64,000 bases of DNA from contig NC_134710.1 of assembly GCF_043290135.1 (NCBI RefSeq), positions 141,188,832 through 141,252,831 of the forward strand, given 5' to 3'. The position numbers were made by a program, and so were the translations under genes. Below, in pieces: positions 47,558-59,649 of the stretch. How positions within the stretch are numbered: the first letter of the stretch is position 1; each line of letters starts with the position of its first letter. This DNA comes from Rhipicephalus microplus. Its lineage: Eukaryota > Arthropoda > Arachnida > Ixodida > Ixodidae. The notes beneath the pieces are model-generated. The model was not told the origin of the DNA, made no database searches, and was given only the letters and a program-made list of their open reading frames with translations.

Positions 47558-49105
47558 CTATTTTGGTGTAATAATTGTTGTGTAGACCACTTCCTCTAAA
47601 ATACTTTCTTTAAGTATTTTACTGGGCGGAGTCTTTTTTGGTTTAGACGGAAGGGAAGTAGAAACATCGTGGTATAACGGGAACCAGCTACGTTTCTGTG
47701 CCCGAGCACCAAGCTCGACATCAGTAGACACATTTACGTCTAACACTTGTTTTTGGTCAACGTTTGACATGCACTCTGAGGAGCTCTGAAAGTTATCCAC
47801 GATATTCACCTCATTATTACATACTGAATTAGCATCACTGGCAGGCCCAACCACGGTGGTCTAGTGGATAAGGTACTCCGCTCTGACCCGCTGTTCTCGG
47901 ATTCGAATCCCGGCTGCGGTGGCTGCATTTTAGATGGAGGCGAAAACGTTTTAGGCCTGTGTGCTTAGATTTGGGTGCACGCTAAAGAACCCCAGGTGGG
48001 TGAAATCTCCGGTGCCCTCTACTACGGCGTCTCTTATAATCATATAGTAGCTTCAAGATGTTAAACCCAACATAACAAACAAAGCATCACTGGCATTAGG
48101 TATTTTACTGTAGCTCAGGATTACCCAGAGCAGTTGAGATCAACAGCTTAGCAATTTGATTACAAATCACTTGTGCTGTGCATTCGGAGATGCTACCTAC
48201 CAATTGGTCCATTACTGTAGCCATAGCTCTTCTTACCGCTACCTCAACTGCCTGCGCGATATTGCTGTAACGACAGCATAGCCATGGGCTTTCTCTTTAA
48301 AATCTGCAATGGCTTCCTTTCTAGAGCATGTCCTTTTGTCTAGAATTTATAGAATTCGTACTTTTTCATGGCACATCACGCACTCTGTGAAGTCAGCTAC
48401 GTGATTTTCACTGCACGAGCAACACGAGTAATCTTCGGCCGCACAATCTCGATCTGAGTGGCCTACACCACATCTACCACACCACCCATCTGATTTGCAG
48501 CCACGAGAGCTATGCCGAAACCTCCAGCAGTTCTGGCATTGCAATGGGCGTGACACTAGCTGATCAACTCTAAATACTAATGACTATGCTTTAATTTCTG
48601 CAGGGCACGACATACCTGCAAAAGCCTCAATCACTGACTTGTTGGGAACTCGTTTGTTGTCAACCAGCCAATTACATCGGTAAACTGCTCCCACACCTGC
48701 CACAGAAAGCTTCTCGAGCATCTCCGCAGGGCTTATTGTGAATTTAGAGCGCGTACAATGTCTTTAGTTCATGTGAGATGTTGCGGCATATACGCACTCA
48801 CCGGGATCAAAGCAAAGGAACAACACTTAAGCAGATTCTTTACACATTGCTGATCTGGTCATCGACATACAATGCCACCGAGACCAAACTGCCGCACGCC
48901 GGTTATGATCTGGTGGATTAGGGTCATGGCATGTAGATGTTCTTGTATCGCCTTAGAATTATTTAGCTTATTGAAGTGCCCACCCAAAGTTACAAGAGCG
49001 ATGGCCATACTGCTCACGCCACTGCAGAGAAACTAGTCCAGAACTAATCATCATTGTGCAGAGAGGCCACAGGGAATGATCCTGACCGGGAGGATTCTGA
49101 GACAT
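47558..49105 (-). pseudogene. ORF1 of the Jockey-like element, with SINE insertion
   Basis: From a likely start near 49105 the frame is broken repeatedly. A readable part (48556-48347) has successive zinc knuckles: CQNCWRFRHSSRGC, CGRCGVGHSDRDC and CCSCSENHVADFTEC, the nucleic-acid-binding region of Jockey-type ORF1. The tail (47843-47558) is acidic and ends without a domain. The Ruka SINE at 47844-48082 splits knuckles from tail. Confidence 0.7.
47844..48082 (+). mobile_element. Ruka SINE with 13-bp target duplication
   Basis: It has the A-box area GGTCTAGTGGATAAGG, a B box GGATTCGAATCC (47899-47910), the Ruka body and a short A/C-rich tail. The exact 13-bp target duplication AGCATCACTGGCA lies at 47831-47843 and 48083-48095. 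It is inserted in opposite orientation in ORF1 of the Jockey-like element, so it is younger. Confidence 0.93.
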
Positions 49106-49481
49106 CAGTGCAGCCTCAACTCTAGATCAATAAAAAGAAAATGATTATCCACGTAATAATGAAAAACAGAGCAAACACTAATCAAAAGATAAAAACTATC
49201 CGGTACTTAGCCACCCAACCAGCAGCAGGAACCACCTAACTGCGCCAGAGAAGCACCAGCGACTCTCAGGGACGCGCAGTCACAGCCTTAATTCTTTAAA
49301 TATTTCAATAATATTGTTCCTTACTTAAGTTTGTTATATTAGTTATTCCTAGCCTATAGGAAAAGTATTGCAAGGAAATACTGAAAAAATTTACCTAATA
49401 TTCGACCAATCTCCTGCATTAGATATGGGTCATGAGAAGAGAAGAAGACGAAGAACAAGCGGGCTATAAGTAAACGCAGCT

Positions 49482-52400
49482 GAGTGGCAATCATCATCAT
49501 CATCATCAGCCTGACTACGTCCACTGCAGGACAAGGGCCTCTCCCATGTTCCGCCAGTTAACCCGGTCCTGTGCTTGCTGCTGCCAATTTATACCCGCAA
49601 ACTTCTTAATCTCATCTGCCCACCTAATCTTCTGTCTCCCCCTAACCCGCTTCCATTCTCTGGGAATCCAGTCAGTTACCCTTAATGACCAGCGGTTACC
49701 CTGTCTACGCGCTACATGCCCTGCCCATGTCAATTTCTTCTTCTTGATTTCATCTATGATATCCTTAACCCCCGTTTGTTCCCTAATCCACTCTGCTATC
49801 TTCTTGTCTCTTAAGGTTACACCTACCATTTTTCTTTCCATTGCTCGCTGCATCGTCGTCAATTTAAGCTGAACCATCTATCTAAGTCTCCAGGTTTTTG
49901 CTCCGTAGCTAAGTACCAGCAAGATACAGCTGTTATATACCTTTCTCTTGAGGGATAGTGGATATCTACCTGTCATAATTTGAGAGTGCTTGCCGAATGT
50001 GCTCCACCCCATTCTTATTCTTCTAGTTACTTTAATCTCGTGGTTCGGCTCTGCGGTTATTACCTGCCCTAAGTAGACATAGTCTTTTACAACTTCAAGT
50101 GCACTATTACCTACCTCGAAGCGCTGCTCCTTGCCGAGGTTGTTGTACATTACTTTCGTTTTCTGTAGATTAATTTTAAGACCCACCTTTCTGCTCTCCT
50201 TGTCTAACTCCGTAATCATGAGTTGCAATTCGTCCCCTGAGTTACTCAGCAATGCAATGTCATCGGCGAAGCGCAGGTTACTAAGGTATTCTCCATTGAC
50301 TCTTATCCCTAACTGTTCCCATTCTAGGCTTCTGAAAACCTCCTGTAAGCACGCGGGAAATAGCATTGGGGAAATTGTGTCCCCCTGCCTTACACCCTTC
50401 TTGATTGGTATTCTGTTGCTTTCTTTATGAAGCACTATGGTAGCAGTTGATCCCCTGTAGATTTCTTCCAGGATGTTTATATATACTTCATCTACGCCCT
50501 GATTCCGCAGTGTTTGCATGACGGCTGATATTTCTACTGAATCAAACGCCTTCTCGTAATCTATGTAGGCTATGTATACTGGTTGGTTATACTCTGAGCA
50601 TTTCTCTATTACCTGATTGATTGTATGAATGTGGTCAATTGTTGAGTAGCCTGTTCGAAATCCTGCTTGTTCCTTTGGTTGATTGAATTCTAATGTTTTC
50701 TTTACTCTGTTAGCAATTACCTTTGTAAATAGCTTGTATACTACAGAGAGCAAGCTGATCGGCCTGTATTTCTTCAAGTCCTTGTCATCTCCTTTCTTAT
50801 GTATTAAGATGATGTTAGCGTTCTTCCAAGACTCTGGTACTCTTCCCGTCAGGAGACACCTCGTAAACAGGGTGGCTAGATTTTCTAACACAATCTGTCC
50901 TCCATCTTTCAGCAGATCTGATGTTACCTGATCCTCACCAGCAGCTTTGCCTCTTTGCATGCTCTCCAAAGCTTTTCTGACTTCTTCTATCATTACTGGT
51001 GGGGTGTAATCTGGGTTACTGCTAGTTCTTATAGTATTAAGGTCGTGGTGGTCTCGGCTACTGTACAGATCTCTGTAAAACTCCTCCGCTATTTTAACTA
51101 TCCTATCCATATTGGTAGTTATTTTGCCTTCTTTGTTCCTTAGTGCATACATCCGACGTTTGCCTATCCCAAGTTTCCTCTTCAATGCTTTGACGCTTCC
51201 TCCGTTTTTCAGAGCGTGTTCAATTCTCTCTCCACCTTCTTACATCGCATACCTTACGTCTATTAATCAACTTCGAAAGCTCTGCCAGTTCTATTTTGTC
51301 TGTAGTACTTGACACTTTCATGATTTGACGCTTCTTAATTAGGTTCTTCGTTTCCTGGGAAATCTTGCCGGTGTCCTGTCTTACTACCCTGCCTCCAACT
51401 TCCACTGCACACTCCGTAATGATACTCGTCAGATTATCATTCATTGTATCTACGCTAAGGTTGGTTTCCTCACTAAGAGCCGAGTACCTGTTCTGCAGCG
51501 ACACTTTGAATTCCTGTACTTTCCCTCTCAGTGCTAGCTCATTGATTGGCTTCTTGCGTATAAATTTCTGTCGTTCCTTCTTCAAGTCTAGGCGAATTCG
51601 AGACCGTACCATTCTATGGTCACTGCATCGTACCTTGCCAATCACTTCCACATCCTGCACGATTCCAGGGTGTGCACTCATTATAAAGTCTATTTCGTTC
51701 TTATTTTCGCCATTAGGGCTCTTCCATGTCCACTTGCGGTTTTCTCGTTTTCGGTAGAAGGTATTCAAAATCCGTAAATTATTGCGTTCTGCGAATTCTA
51801 CTAGTAGCTCTCCTCTGGTGTTTCTAGTACCGATGCCATAATCTCCTACGGCCTGGTCTCCAGCCTGCTTCTTCCCTACCTTTGCATTAAAGTTGCCCAT
51901 CACTATAGTATACGGTGTTTTTACCTTACTCATTGCCGATTCCACGTCTTCATAGAAGCTTTCAACTGAAGCGTCATCATGGCTGGATGTAGGCGCGTAA
52001 GCCTGTACTACCTTCATCTTGTATCTTTTATTCAGTTTAATTACGATACCTACCACCCTTTCATTAATGATATAGTATTCCTCTATGTTGCCAGCTATGT
52101 TTATGTGAATTAGGAATCCCACTCCCAGTTCTCTTCTGTCTGCCAAGCCTCTGTAGCAAAGGACGTGCCCATTCTGTAGCACCGTATAGACCTCATCTCT
52201 CCTCCTAACCTCACTGAGCCCTATTATATCCCATTTACCACTCTCTAGCTCCTCGAATAGTACAGCTAGACTTCCCTCACTAGATAAGGTTCTAGCGTTA
52301 AACGTTGCCAAGTTCAAGTTCCAATGGCGGCCTGTCCGGATCCAGAGATTCTTAGCACCCTCTGCTGCGTTGCAGATCTGACCGCCGCCATGGTCAGTTG

Positions 52401-52630
52401 CTTCGCAGCTGCTGGGGACTGAGGGCCGTGAGTTATTTGACGTAAGCATGTGGGAGGTAGTGGCCAGATACTGCACCAGGGTGGCCAATCCTTCTCTGGT
52501 GAGGGAAAGCGTTCTCGGCGGTGTTTGCCGGTGAGGCCGCACCCCAGGCTTCTTAATGCAGTTCCATCAACACGCGGATTTTTTTTTAATTCGGTTGGAA
52601 ACTGCGCGGTACCAGGAGAGTGGCAATCAT
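49482..52630 (-). mobile_element. Full-length RTE-like retrotransposon with target duplication
   Basis: The element body is 49495-52617, flanked by an exact 13-bp duplication GAGTGGCAATCAT (49482-49494 and 52618-52630). The minus-strand 3' end has a (GAT)n-type tail, as in RTE elements. It contains an AP-type endonuclease and a reverse transcriptase in one ancestral frame. The complete ends and the few disabling changes mean a relatively recent insertion. Confidence 0.93.
49515..52449 (-). pseudogene. RTE endonuclease-reverse transcriptase, nearly intact
   Basis: The endonuclease frame (first ATG at 52449) has NLATFNARTL, IIGLSEVRRRDE, VVQAYAPTS and CSDHRMV. Its third block reads MGNFNAKVG where GDFN is expected: the catalytic aspartate is asparagine (codon 51894-51892). 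A frame change of one base near 51225 leads into the reverse transcriptase (51185-49878), with DYEKAFDSV (209), GVRQGDTISP (264) and FADDIALLS (306). A TAG at 49880-49878 precedes the last 120 codons (49877-49515), including KKKKLTWAGHVAR. One shift, one stop and one catalytic change are visible. Confidence 0.9.
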
Positions 52631-53128
52631 AACACCTCAAATCTCAGAATTGCTCATCTTCCCTTTTCTTTTTTCTCTCGTTTGCTCTTTTGTGTTGTTT
52701 TTACATTAGTCTTATTATAATACCAATTCATTACCCATAGTTAAAATGATCACAGAAAAACTGCACTACACTTTCTTGGCCAATCTCCCGGAGTGGGTAT
52801 GAGCCATTATCACAGGGAAACAAACAAACTATGGTGACGACGTAGCGCCGCGCTCCGGAGGCAAGTCTGTTTCATAGAGCTGACGGGATCGATAGCTAGG
52901 GAGATTCATATCGCATCGCAGTGATTCACCCGAATACATCTGTGGTTACTACGGGGGGACTGAGCTGTTGGTCAAGCATAACGGCCGACAGGAGCCGTCG
53001 ATGCCTGAATATATTGCTTCTCCTGCGGGACCTCTGTGCCTTCAAGCCTGCGATTGCATGCGCTGCCATCCCGGCAACGATTTCTCGGGAAGAGAAAGCC
53101 CTTCTCCGGTGACTCTGGGCTCTGGAGG
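52631..53128. other. Spacer between RTE element and gypsy D
   Basis: No gene was recognised. A TTCTTGGCC...GTGGGTATGAGCC motif lies at 52779-52812. Confidence 0.5.
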
Positions 53129-53394
53129 TGTTGTGTTCTGGGTTGTCAGTTTCTGTTTCGGAATGACATGTGAGGATGCCAGGGGGCACCACTCTGGCAT
53201 CCAGGATTTCAAGGCGACTGTAAAATAAGATTAGTTTGCGTTGGGTAACCGTGGAGCGCGGTTGTTGTTCTTCTCTTCGGCGCTTCGCGCCAACCCGCGT
53301 GTTTGGGCTGGTCGGCGTCCCCGCCGGCCGCCTTCGTCTCCGTCGGCCGTCTTCTACTCCTGCTTCGTCGGGACCAGCCAGCCCCAACACAGCA
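53129..53394 (+). repeat. 5' LTR of element D
   Basis: It starts TGTTGTGTTC and ends ACACAGCA, followed by a primer-binding site beginning TGGCGACG, comparable to tRNA-Arg-type primer sites of some gypsy elements. It has about 13 bases more than the 3' LTR near 53141-53155. Confidence 0.88.
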
Positions 53395-53624
53395 ATGGCG
53401 ACGAGGACGTATAAGAACGCATTTCGTTCTCCGTTTTCGTATTTTTCTTGCTTCTAACGGACCTACCCTGCTAACCCTAGACACTCTTTGTTCCCAGCAA
53501 GGCGGCTGCTGCGTGCTGCGTCGCTTCATTTCTTCTTCATTCAGTTACGCCGCCTCTGTCTTCTTCAAACAGTGTACTGGCGTCATTTTCTTCTCGTCTG
53601 CACCTCTCCATTCTTCTTGCTTGA

Positions 53625-54954
53625 AATGTCGTCTCCTATTCCACCTCCCCTATTTCTTCCTTCGCACGGAGACCCACCACTTCCGTGGGCTGACCGGAAA
53701 TTGGTGTTTCAGGCCAACGCAGACGCGGCCGGGGAGGACGCCAGCAAGCCCGAGCGTCGCAGGGCCCTGCTGCTCAACGCGTTGGGCCCTGCCGGGTTAA
53801 AGCCTTCTATACTTTGGACGCCACCAACGCGTCGCCGACGCCAGCGTCGGACGATGCCTTCAAGAATGCTGTTGCTCTTTTTGATGAGCATTTTAAATGA
53901 TGTCTCGTGCGATTATCTCGCACGCGTAAAATTCCAAGAAAGGCGACAATTGCCTGGCGAGCCAGTCGCCGAGTTCATCACTTCTCTTCGAACGCTCGCC
54001 GCGTCGTGCGGCTTCGGCGCGCTCGAGGACGATATGATCCGCCATCAGCTTTTCACTGGGGTAGCCTCGCAAAACGACCGCTGCCGCATGCTTCAAAAAG
54101 GCTCTTCGATTTCATTATCCGAAGCCCTCTCGATTGCACGAGAGGACGAGCTTATTCGCTCCCAGTTGGAGCGATTCACTCCGCATTCAGTGCAGCAACT
54201 TTCTGCTGCGGGGGGCCAAGGCAGTGGCTCTTTGTTTCACGGGACGCGTCAACATGGTGGCCCTTCATCTTCGTCTCAGCGTGGCGGCCAACATAGACGC
54301 CCGCCTGCACAGTCCTTCCGTGGCGGCCAACGTGGCGGCCTCTCTACGTCGCGGCGGCGAGGAAGCCGGCATTATGGCGACCCCATTCCGCCAAATTCTG
54401 GTTTTCAGGAACAGCTTCGAGCTCCTAACTCGCGTTCGCAATTTTTTTCTCCAAGCACAACCGCGCATTGCTTTCATTGCGGATCGGCTCGGCATTTAGC
54501 CAATTTTGCGCAGTGTCCCGCGAGAAACCGCGCTTGTCTTGCGTGCGGAAAAATTGGACATTTTCAGTCCGTATGCCATTCCCGTCCAGCAAATCTTCCT
54601 GAACCAGTTTCTTCGTCCGCTCCTTCGAGCACTGCACAGACCAATACGGTCACTGTTTTAAATGGGGATGGCTTCCACACTACGTCCGAGCCCAGCATCG
54701 TAGCTTCAGTGGGCCATGTGCCCTTGTCGTTCCTCGTGGACACTGGTGCCTCAGTCTCTTTATTCAGTGCCGCTGACTTTCATAGTCATTTTTCCGAAAT
54801 TCGGCTTTTGCCTTCACACGACGTTCTACAAACGTATTCCAAGGAAACTATTGATAATTTAGATCATTTTACAGCTCAGGTCTCCTATCGCAGTCGCACT
54901 GCTTCCATTACTTTTTTATGTAGCTGCCAATGGCAGCTCGCTTTTGAGCCGTGA
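53625..54954 (+). pseudogene. Gag-protease region of element D
   Basis: The first good ATG is at 53625. The capsid segment includes FQERRQLPGEPVAEFITSL and LRTLAASCGF. An arginine-rich patch at about 53815-53900 looks frame-shifted, because another frame there reads ASDDAFKNAVALFDEHF. Zinc knuckles CFHCGSARHLANFAQC and CLACGKIGHFQSVC follow at about 54474-54580, then a protease motif FLVDTGASVSLFS (about 54732). The frame ends at 54954 because of an extra T in the T-run at 54910-54916; the pol frame carries on from there. Confidence 0.85.
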
Positions 54955-57900
54955 TGCCCTCAGGGCTTTGTCCATCAACATCGTCGGTGCGTCTATGACG
55001 CGTGCTCAAGTCGACGTCCAAGATGATCTTCTGGCCAATGCGCCTTCTGAATTCCACCATCTGTTCACCCGTGAACTGGGTTGTGTGCGCGGTTTTGTGC
55101 ATAAAGTGATGCGTCGACCAGGTGTGTGCCCTGTGCGTGCCAAGCTGCGCCGCATTCCTCTTCTTCTCCGTGAGCAAGTCTCTGCGGAACTGTCTCGCCT
55201 TCAAGCCAGCGGAATCATCGAGCCTGTCTCTGCTTCCGACTGGGTTTCTCCACTGGTCGTCGCCAAGAAAAAAGATGGATCCCTTCGACTATGCGTCGAC
55301 TTACGGGAACCGAACAAGGTGATCGTCGTAGACGGTTTTCCACTTCCTCACATTGAACTGCTTCATCAGCTCTCAAGAGCGGTATGTCTCTCCAAGCTGG
55401 ACCTCACGTCCGCTTATCACCAAGTTGAACTTTCTGAGTGCAGTAGAGACTTAACCACATTTGTATCGCACGAAGGCTTGTTTCGGTTTCGCCGCGTGTG
55501 TTTCGGGCTTGCATCTGCCCCTGCAGTGTTTCAGAAAATGATGTCAATTATTCTTAAGGGTTGTAATGGCGCCCTTTGTTACTTGGATGCCATTTTGGTG
55601 TGGGGACGTACTCGCGAAGAGCACGATGCTAACTTGCATACTGTTCTCAACCGCATCAGTGAATGTGGTATGAAACTTAATAACAAGTGCATTTTTTCTG
55701 TGAATGAGTTATAATTTCTAGGACCTAATGTCAGTTCCCGCGACTTGACACCTGTTGAATCTAAAGTTCAGGCCATTGTCAATGCACCATGGCCTACTGA
55801 TGCCAAAACCTTGCAATCTTTTTTAGGTCTTGTTGGTTATTATGCCAAGTTAGTCCCTCGCTATGCTGATGTTGTTGGACCACTGCGTACTCTACTTCGA
55901 CAAGCACAGCCTTTTAACTGGTGAGCTGAAGCTGAGCAGAGCTTCATTCGAGTTAAGTCAATACTGGCCTCAAAGCCAGCTGTTAGTATTTTCAATGAGA
56001 AGCTTCCCATCGTCATCACGACGGACGCGTCCGATGTTGGACTGGGAGCAGTGTTTCAACAACTCAAAGGTGATCAGCTGATCACTATCGCTTTTGCATC
56101 TCGTACATTGACCCCTGCTGAACGCAGATATTCAGTAGGAGAGCATGAAGCTCTCGCGTGTCTTTTTGGCTGTGAGAAATGGCATGTTTACTTGTGCGAC
56201 CGGCACTTCACATTACGAACAGATCACCAAGCACTAGTTGCTCTTATTTCTGCAGGATCCGAAGGCCGCCGCCCCATTCACATTTCCCGTTGGTGTGCCA
56301 AACTCACGTATTATAATTTCAGTGTTCAATATTTTAAAGGTTCTAATAACGTGGTTGCTGATGAACTGTCGCGCCTTCCTCTTCAGATACCGGTTACTGA
56401 AGAGCAGGACGAGGATGTTGTTTCATTAGTTACTTCCTGCATTACTAAAGCTGAGCTTCAGGCAGCTATAGCTGCAGATTTTACTTTGTCTCAAGTTCTC
56501 AAATATTTACGTGAAGGATGACCTTCTAAATGTGCTCTTGCTTCTGAATTCTTGCCTTACTTCACAGTCTGACAGGAACTGTCTTGTGTTGAGGACTTGC
56601 TTTTCCGCTATGAACGCGTGATTCCCCCTGCTTCTTTCCGTAACAAGCTAATACAGCTTGCCCATGAGGCCCATCCTGGCATTGTCCGCACCAAACAGAA
56701 TCTCCGAGACAGGTACTGGTGGCCAGCCTTAGACAAGCAGGTCGAGCATGCAGTTTACAACTGCCATATATGTCAGGCAGCTGACAAGTCTGCCAAACCT
56801 GCATTTTCTCCGTTGCAGCCAGTCCAGTGGCGTGATCGGCCTTGGCTGAAACTCGACATGGACGTCATCGGTTCTTTGCATAATGTTCCGCAAAATGCCC
56901 GGTTTATTGTTTCTCTCATCGACTACCATTCCAAATGGCCAGAGCTTTGTTTCACACATATGGTTACTTCTGAGGTCATTATTGAGTTTCTGTCTTCAAT
57001 TTTCAGCCGGGAAGGTTTTCCTGATGCCATAGTTACGGACAATGGTCCACAGTTTCAGTCCCAACATTTCGAGGCTTTTCTTTCACAACGAGGAATTTAG
57101 CGCTTGGGGTCATCAGTTTTCTATCCCCAATCAAATGGGCAAATCGAGCACCTTAATCGCGTTCTGAAGGAACATATCCAGATCGCCCAATTAGAGCACC
57201 GTCCCCTCAAGCAAGTCTTGACTGAATGTTTAGCTTCGTACAGATTCACACCACAAGGCACCACTGGAGTGTCTCCTGCTCAACTTCTCCCCAGTAGGCA
57301 ACCGCGAGTGGCTCTCGACATAGTCTCTTTGCCTCGTAACATAGCAGTGTCTTCTCCTGATCAAATCCATACCAGGGTTTTTTCTCGTCAACAAGCAATG
57401 AAAAAGTATGTCGACACCCGTCGAGGTGCAAAGCAGTCCAAAGTTCGCACTGACGATCTAGTCAAGGTTCGTGTGCCAGGCAAGCGCCCCATGTATCGGG
57501 GTCCTTACAAAGTCTTGGGCCAGGTTAGCCCCACTTCGTTTCGCTTAAGTGATGGTCACATCTGGAATGCTTCGCGCCTTGTTATTTTTCATACGGATTC
57601 GCCTTCAACACCTAAAAGTCTTTCCCATCATGTTCCGTCCGCGCCTTTCAACTATTCATCAGATTATTACATGTGGCCTCCATGTACAGGCATTTCTTCT
57701 TCAAGGGGGGAGGAGTTACCAGTCGGTGTCGCTGGTTCAAGTACACCAAGTCTTACGGTTCACTTGGAACCTTCAAATACGGCTGAGACCGTTGAACCTG
57801 ACTTCGGTCCGCAAAATTCTTCCGAAGCTCATGCTGCGAGCTCTGATGAGACCGCGAATTTTAACGCTCATTCAGAGCCTTCACAATCTTCCACTTCTCT

Positions 57901-58021
57901 TGATGTGTCACATCAGAGCACAAGTGAGCAAGGTGCAGACACACCTGATTATACACCCAAAAGGGCCCGCCCTAAGCGGAAGCGGCAGAAGCAGCGTCGG
58001 TTCGAAGACTACATGATGTAG
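54944..58021 (+). pseudogene. Pol of element D (RT-RH-IN), five stops, mutated active site
   Basis: All segments lie in one frame. The reverse transcriptase has LDLTSAYHQVEL and RRVCFGLASAPAVF, but its active site reads YLDAILVWG (codon 55589-55591 is GCC for alanine), so a catalytic aspartate is gone. Stops occur at 55712, 55922, 56519, about 56570 and 57098. RNase H has ITTDASDVGLGAVF. Integrase keeps its HHCC zinc finger (LAHEAHPG...CHICQ) and DMDVIG, TDNGPQF and NGQIEHLNR. A long Ser/Thr-rich tail ends in RPKRKRQKQRRFEDYMM (58018). The protein could not be active. Confidence 0.9.
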
Positions 58022-58282
58022 AACTCTTGTTGATTACTGTTCGTGAACATTATTGTTCTGTGAAAAGGTGCAATGCATTCAAATCAATATTGTACTGAGT
58101 GTGTACTTTTTTTTCAGTGCATTTTCAGGACTTCTATTGAACATTTTTTTCAGTGCATTTTCAGGACTCATAGTGTGTGAGTTCTGTGTGCCGTGCTCTG
58201 AATTTTCATGTGTTCTAACGTACATCGATCATGTATGAATATAAACAGTATATAGGTGAACTTCTTTCGAGGAGGGGATGAT

Positions 58283-58534
58283 TGTTGTGTTCTGGGGTTT
58301 CGGAATGACATGTGAGGATGCCAGGGGGCGCCGCTTTGGCATCCAGGATTTCAAGGCGACTGTAAAATGAAACCAGTGTGTGTTGGGTAACCATGGAGTG
58401 CGGCTGTTGTTCTTCTCTTCGGCGCTTTGCGCCAACCCACGTGTTCGGGCTGGTTCGCGTCCCCGCCGGCCGCGTACGTCTCCGTCGGCCGTGTTCTTTT
58501 CCTTCGTCGGGACCAGCCAGCCCCCAACACAGCA
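58283..58534 (+). repeat. 3' LTR of element D
   Basis: It matches the 5' LTR with scattered differences and the missing ~13 bases; it ends AACACAGCA. The start might lie four bases further left (58279, TGATTG). Confidence 0.85.
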
Positions 58535-58743
58535 GTCTTCTCACAGCAATCGAATGTTTTTGGTTGGCTCTTCACGGCGAACCTGAAAACGCACTCCGGC
58601 TTGATGATTGTGATCATCCTGCATTGCTGGCACTTGCCCACTGAGGGGGATCGGCCAAGAACATGGCGGCAGGACCTTTGGGTTAGTTGGTTATGTATTT
58701 ATTAGCACCCCATAAAGTCAGAGTCACCAAACATTTTGGGCTT
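58535..58743. other. Spacer after element D
   Basis: It holds a minus-strand TTCTTGGCC-type motif at about 58627-58664 (TTGGCCGATCCCCCTCAGTGG). Nothing else was recognised. Confidence 0.45.
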
Positions 58744-59649
58744 ATCATCATCATCTGCCTAACTACGCTCATTGCAGGGCAAAGGCCTCTTCATGATCCG
58801 CCAATCAACCAGGTCTTGTGCGTTTTGTTACCACGTTATACCTCTAAACTTTTGATTCCCATCGGCCCACCTAACCCCCTGTCTCCCGTTCCCCTGTTTT
58901 TCTTCTCTGGGAATCCAGTAATGTCTGGGAACCCATAATGACTTGCGGTTATCCTGCTTACGTGCTACGTTCCCGGCTAATGTTCATTTCTTCTTGATTT
59001 CAACTATGATTTATTTAACCACGGTTTATTCTCCGACCCACTCTGCTCTCTTCTTGACTTTTAAGGTTACACCTATAACTTTCCATTCGATCGCTTGCTG
59101 CGTCGTCCTCAATTCAAGCTGAACTCTCTCTGTAAGCCTCCAGGTTTCCGCTCCGTAGGTAAGCAAAGTGTAGCTGTGATACTGTACCTTTCTAGTCAGG
59201 GTTAGTGGCAGATTATCATTCATGATTTGAGAATGCTTGCCGAATGAGATCCACTCCATTCTTTTTCTACTAGTTATTTCACTCTCATAGTTCGGCTCCA
59301 CAGATACCACCTCTCCTAAGTAGACATATTCTTTTACATCTTCCAGCGTCTCTCCACCTATCGCAAAGTGCCGTTTTCTGCGAGACTGTTCCACATTCCT
59401 TTAGTTTCGTGCATAATAAATTTCAGACCTACGTTTCTGCTTCCCGTGTCCAGTTCAGTAATCATGAGCTGTAATTCGTCCCCCACGTTACTCATCAAGG
59501 CAATGTCATCAGCGAATCGCAGTTTACTAAGATACTCTCCGTTAACTCCATTGAGATTCTACTGGACCCAGATACTCTTAACACCCTACTCAGCATCGCA
59601 GGTCTCAACGCCACCTTGGACAGTTGCTTCGCAGCCACTGCAGGAACTG

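Larger units (their letters stand above)
44740..49275 (-). mobile_element. Jockey-like non-LTR element, decayed
   Basis: On the minus strand, in order: a 5' region (from about 49275), ORF1 with zinc knuckles (about 49105-47560), endonuclease remnants (47175-46909), reverse transcriptase N-terminus (46661-46173), palm (about 45480-45330) and thumb (45095-44826). ORF1 is interrupted by a Ruka SINE, and the reverse transcriptase by a foldback insertion at 45659-45900. It reaches the 5' end, so it was nearly full length when inserted, but every domain is broken. Confidence 0.78.
53129..58534 (+). mobile_element. Gypsy-type LTR retrotransposon D, complete but inactive
   Basis: The 5' LTR is 53129-53394 and the 3' LTR about 58283-58534. 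A primer-binding site (TGGCGACGAGGACG, from 53396) adjoins the 5' LTR, and a polypurine tract (CGAGGAGGGGA, about 58269-58278) precedes the 3' LTR. Gag, protease, reverse transcriptase, RNase H and integrase follow in gypsy order. No matching target duplication was seen. LTR differences (including a ~13-base indel) and several stops show an old insertion. Confidence 0.92.

Noticed and set aside
57560..58018. Envelope-like gene at the 3' end of element D
   Set aside because: The region is an in-frame Ser/Thr-rich extension of integrase with no signal peptide or membrane segment.
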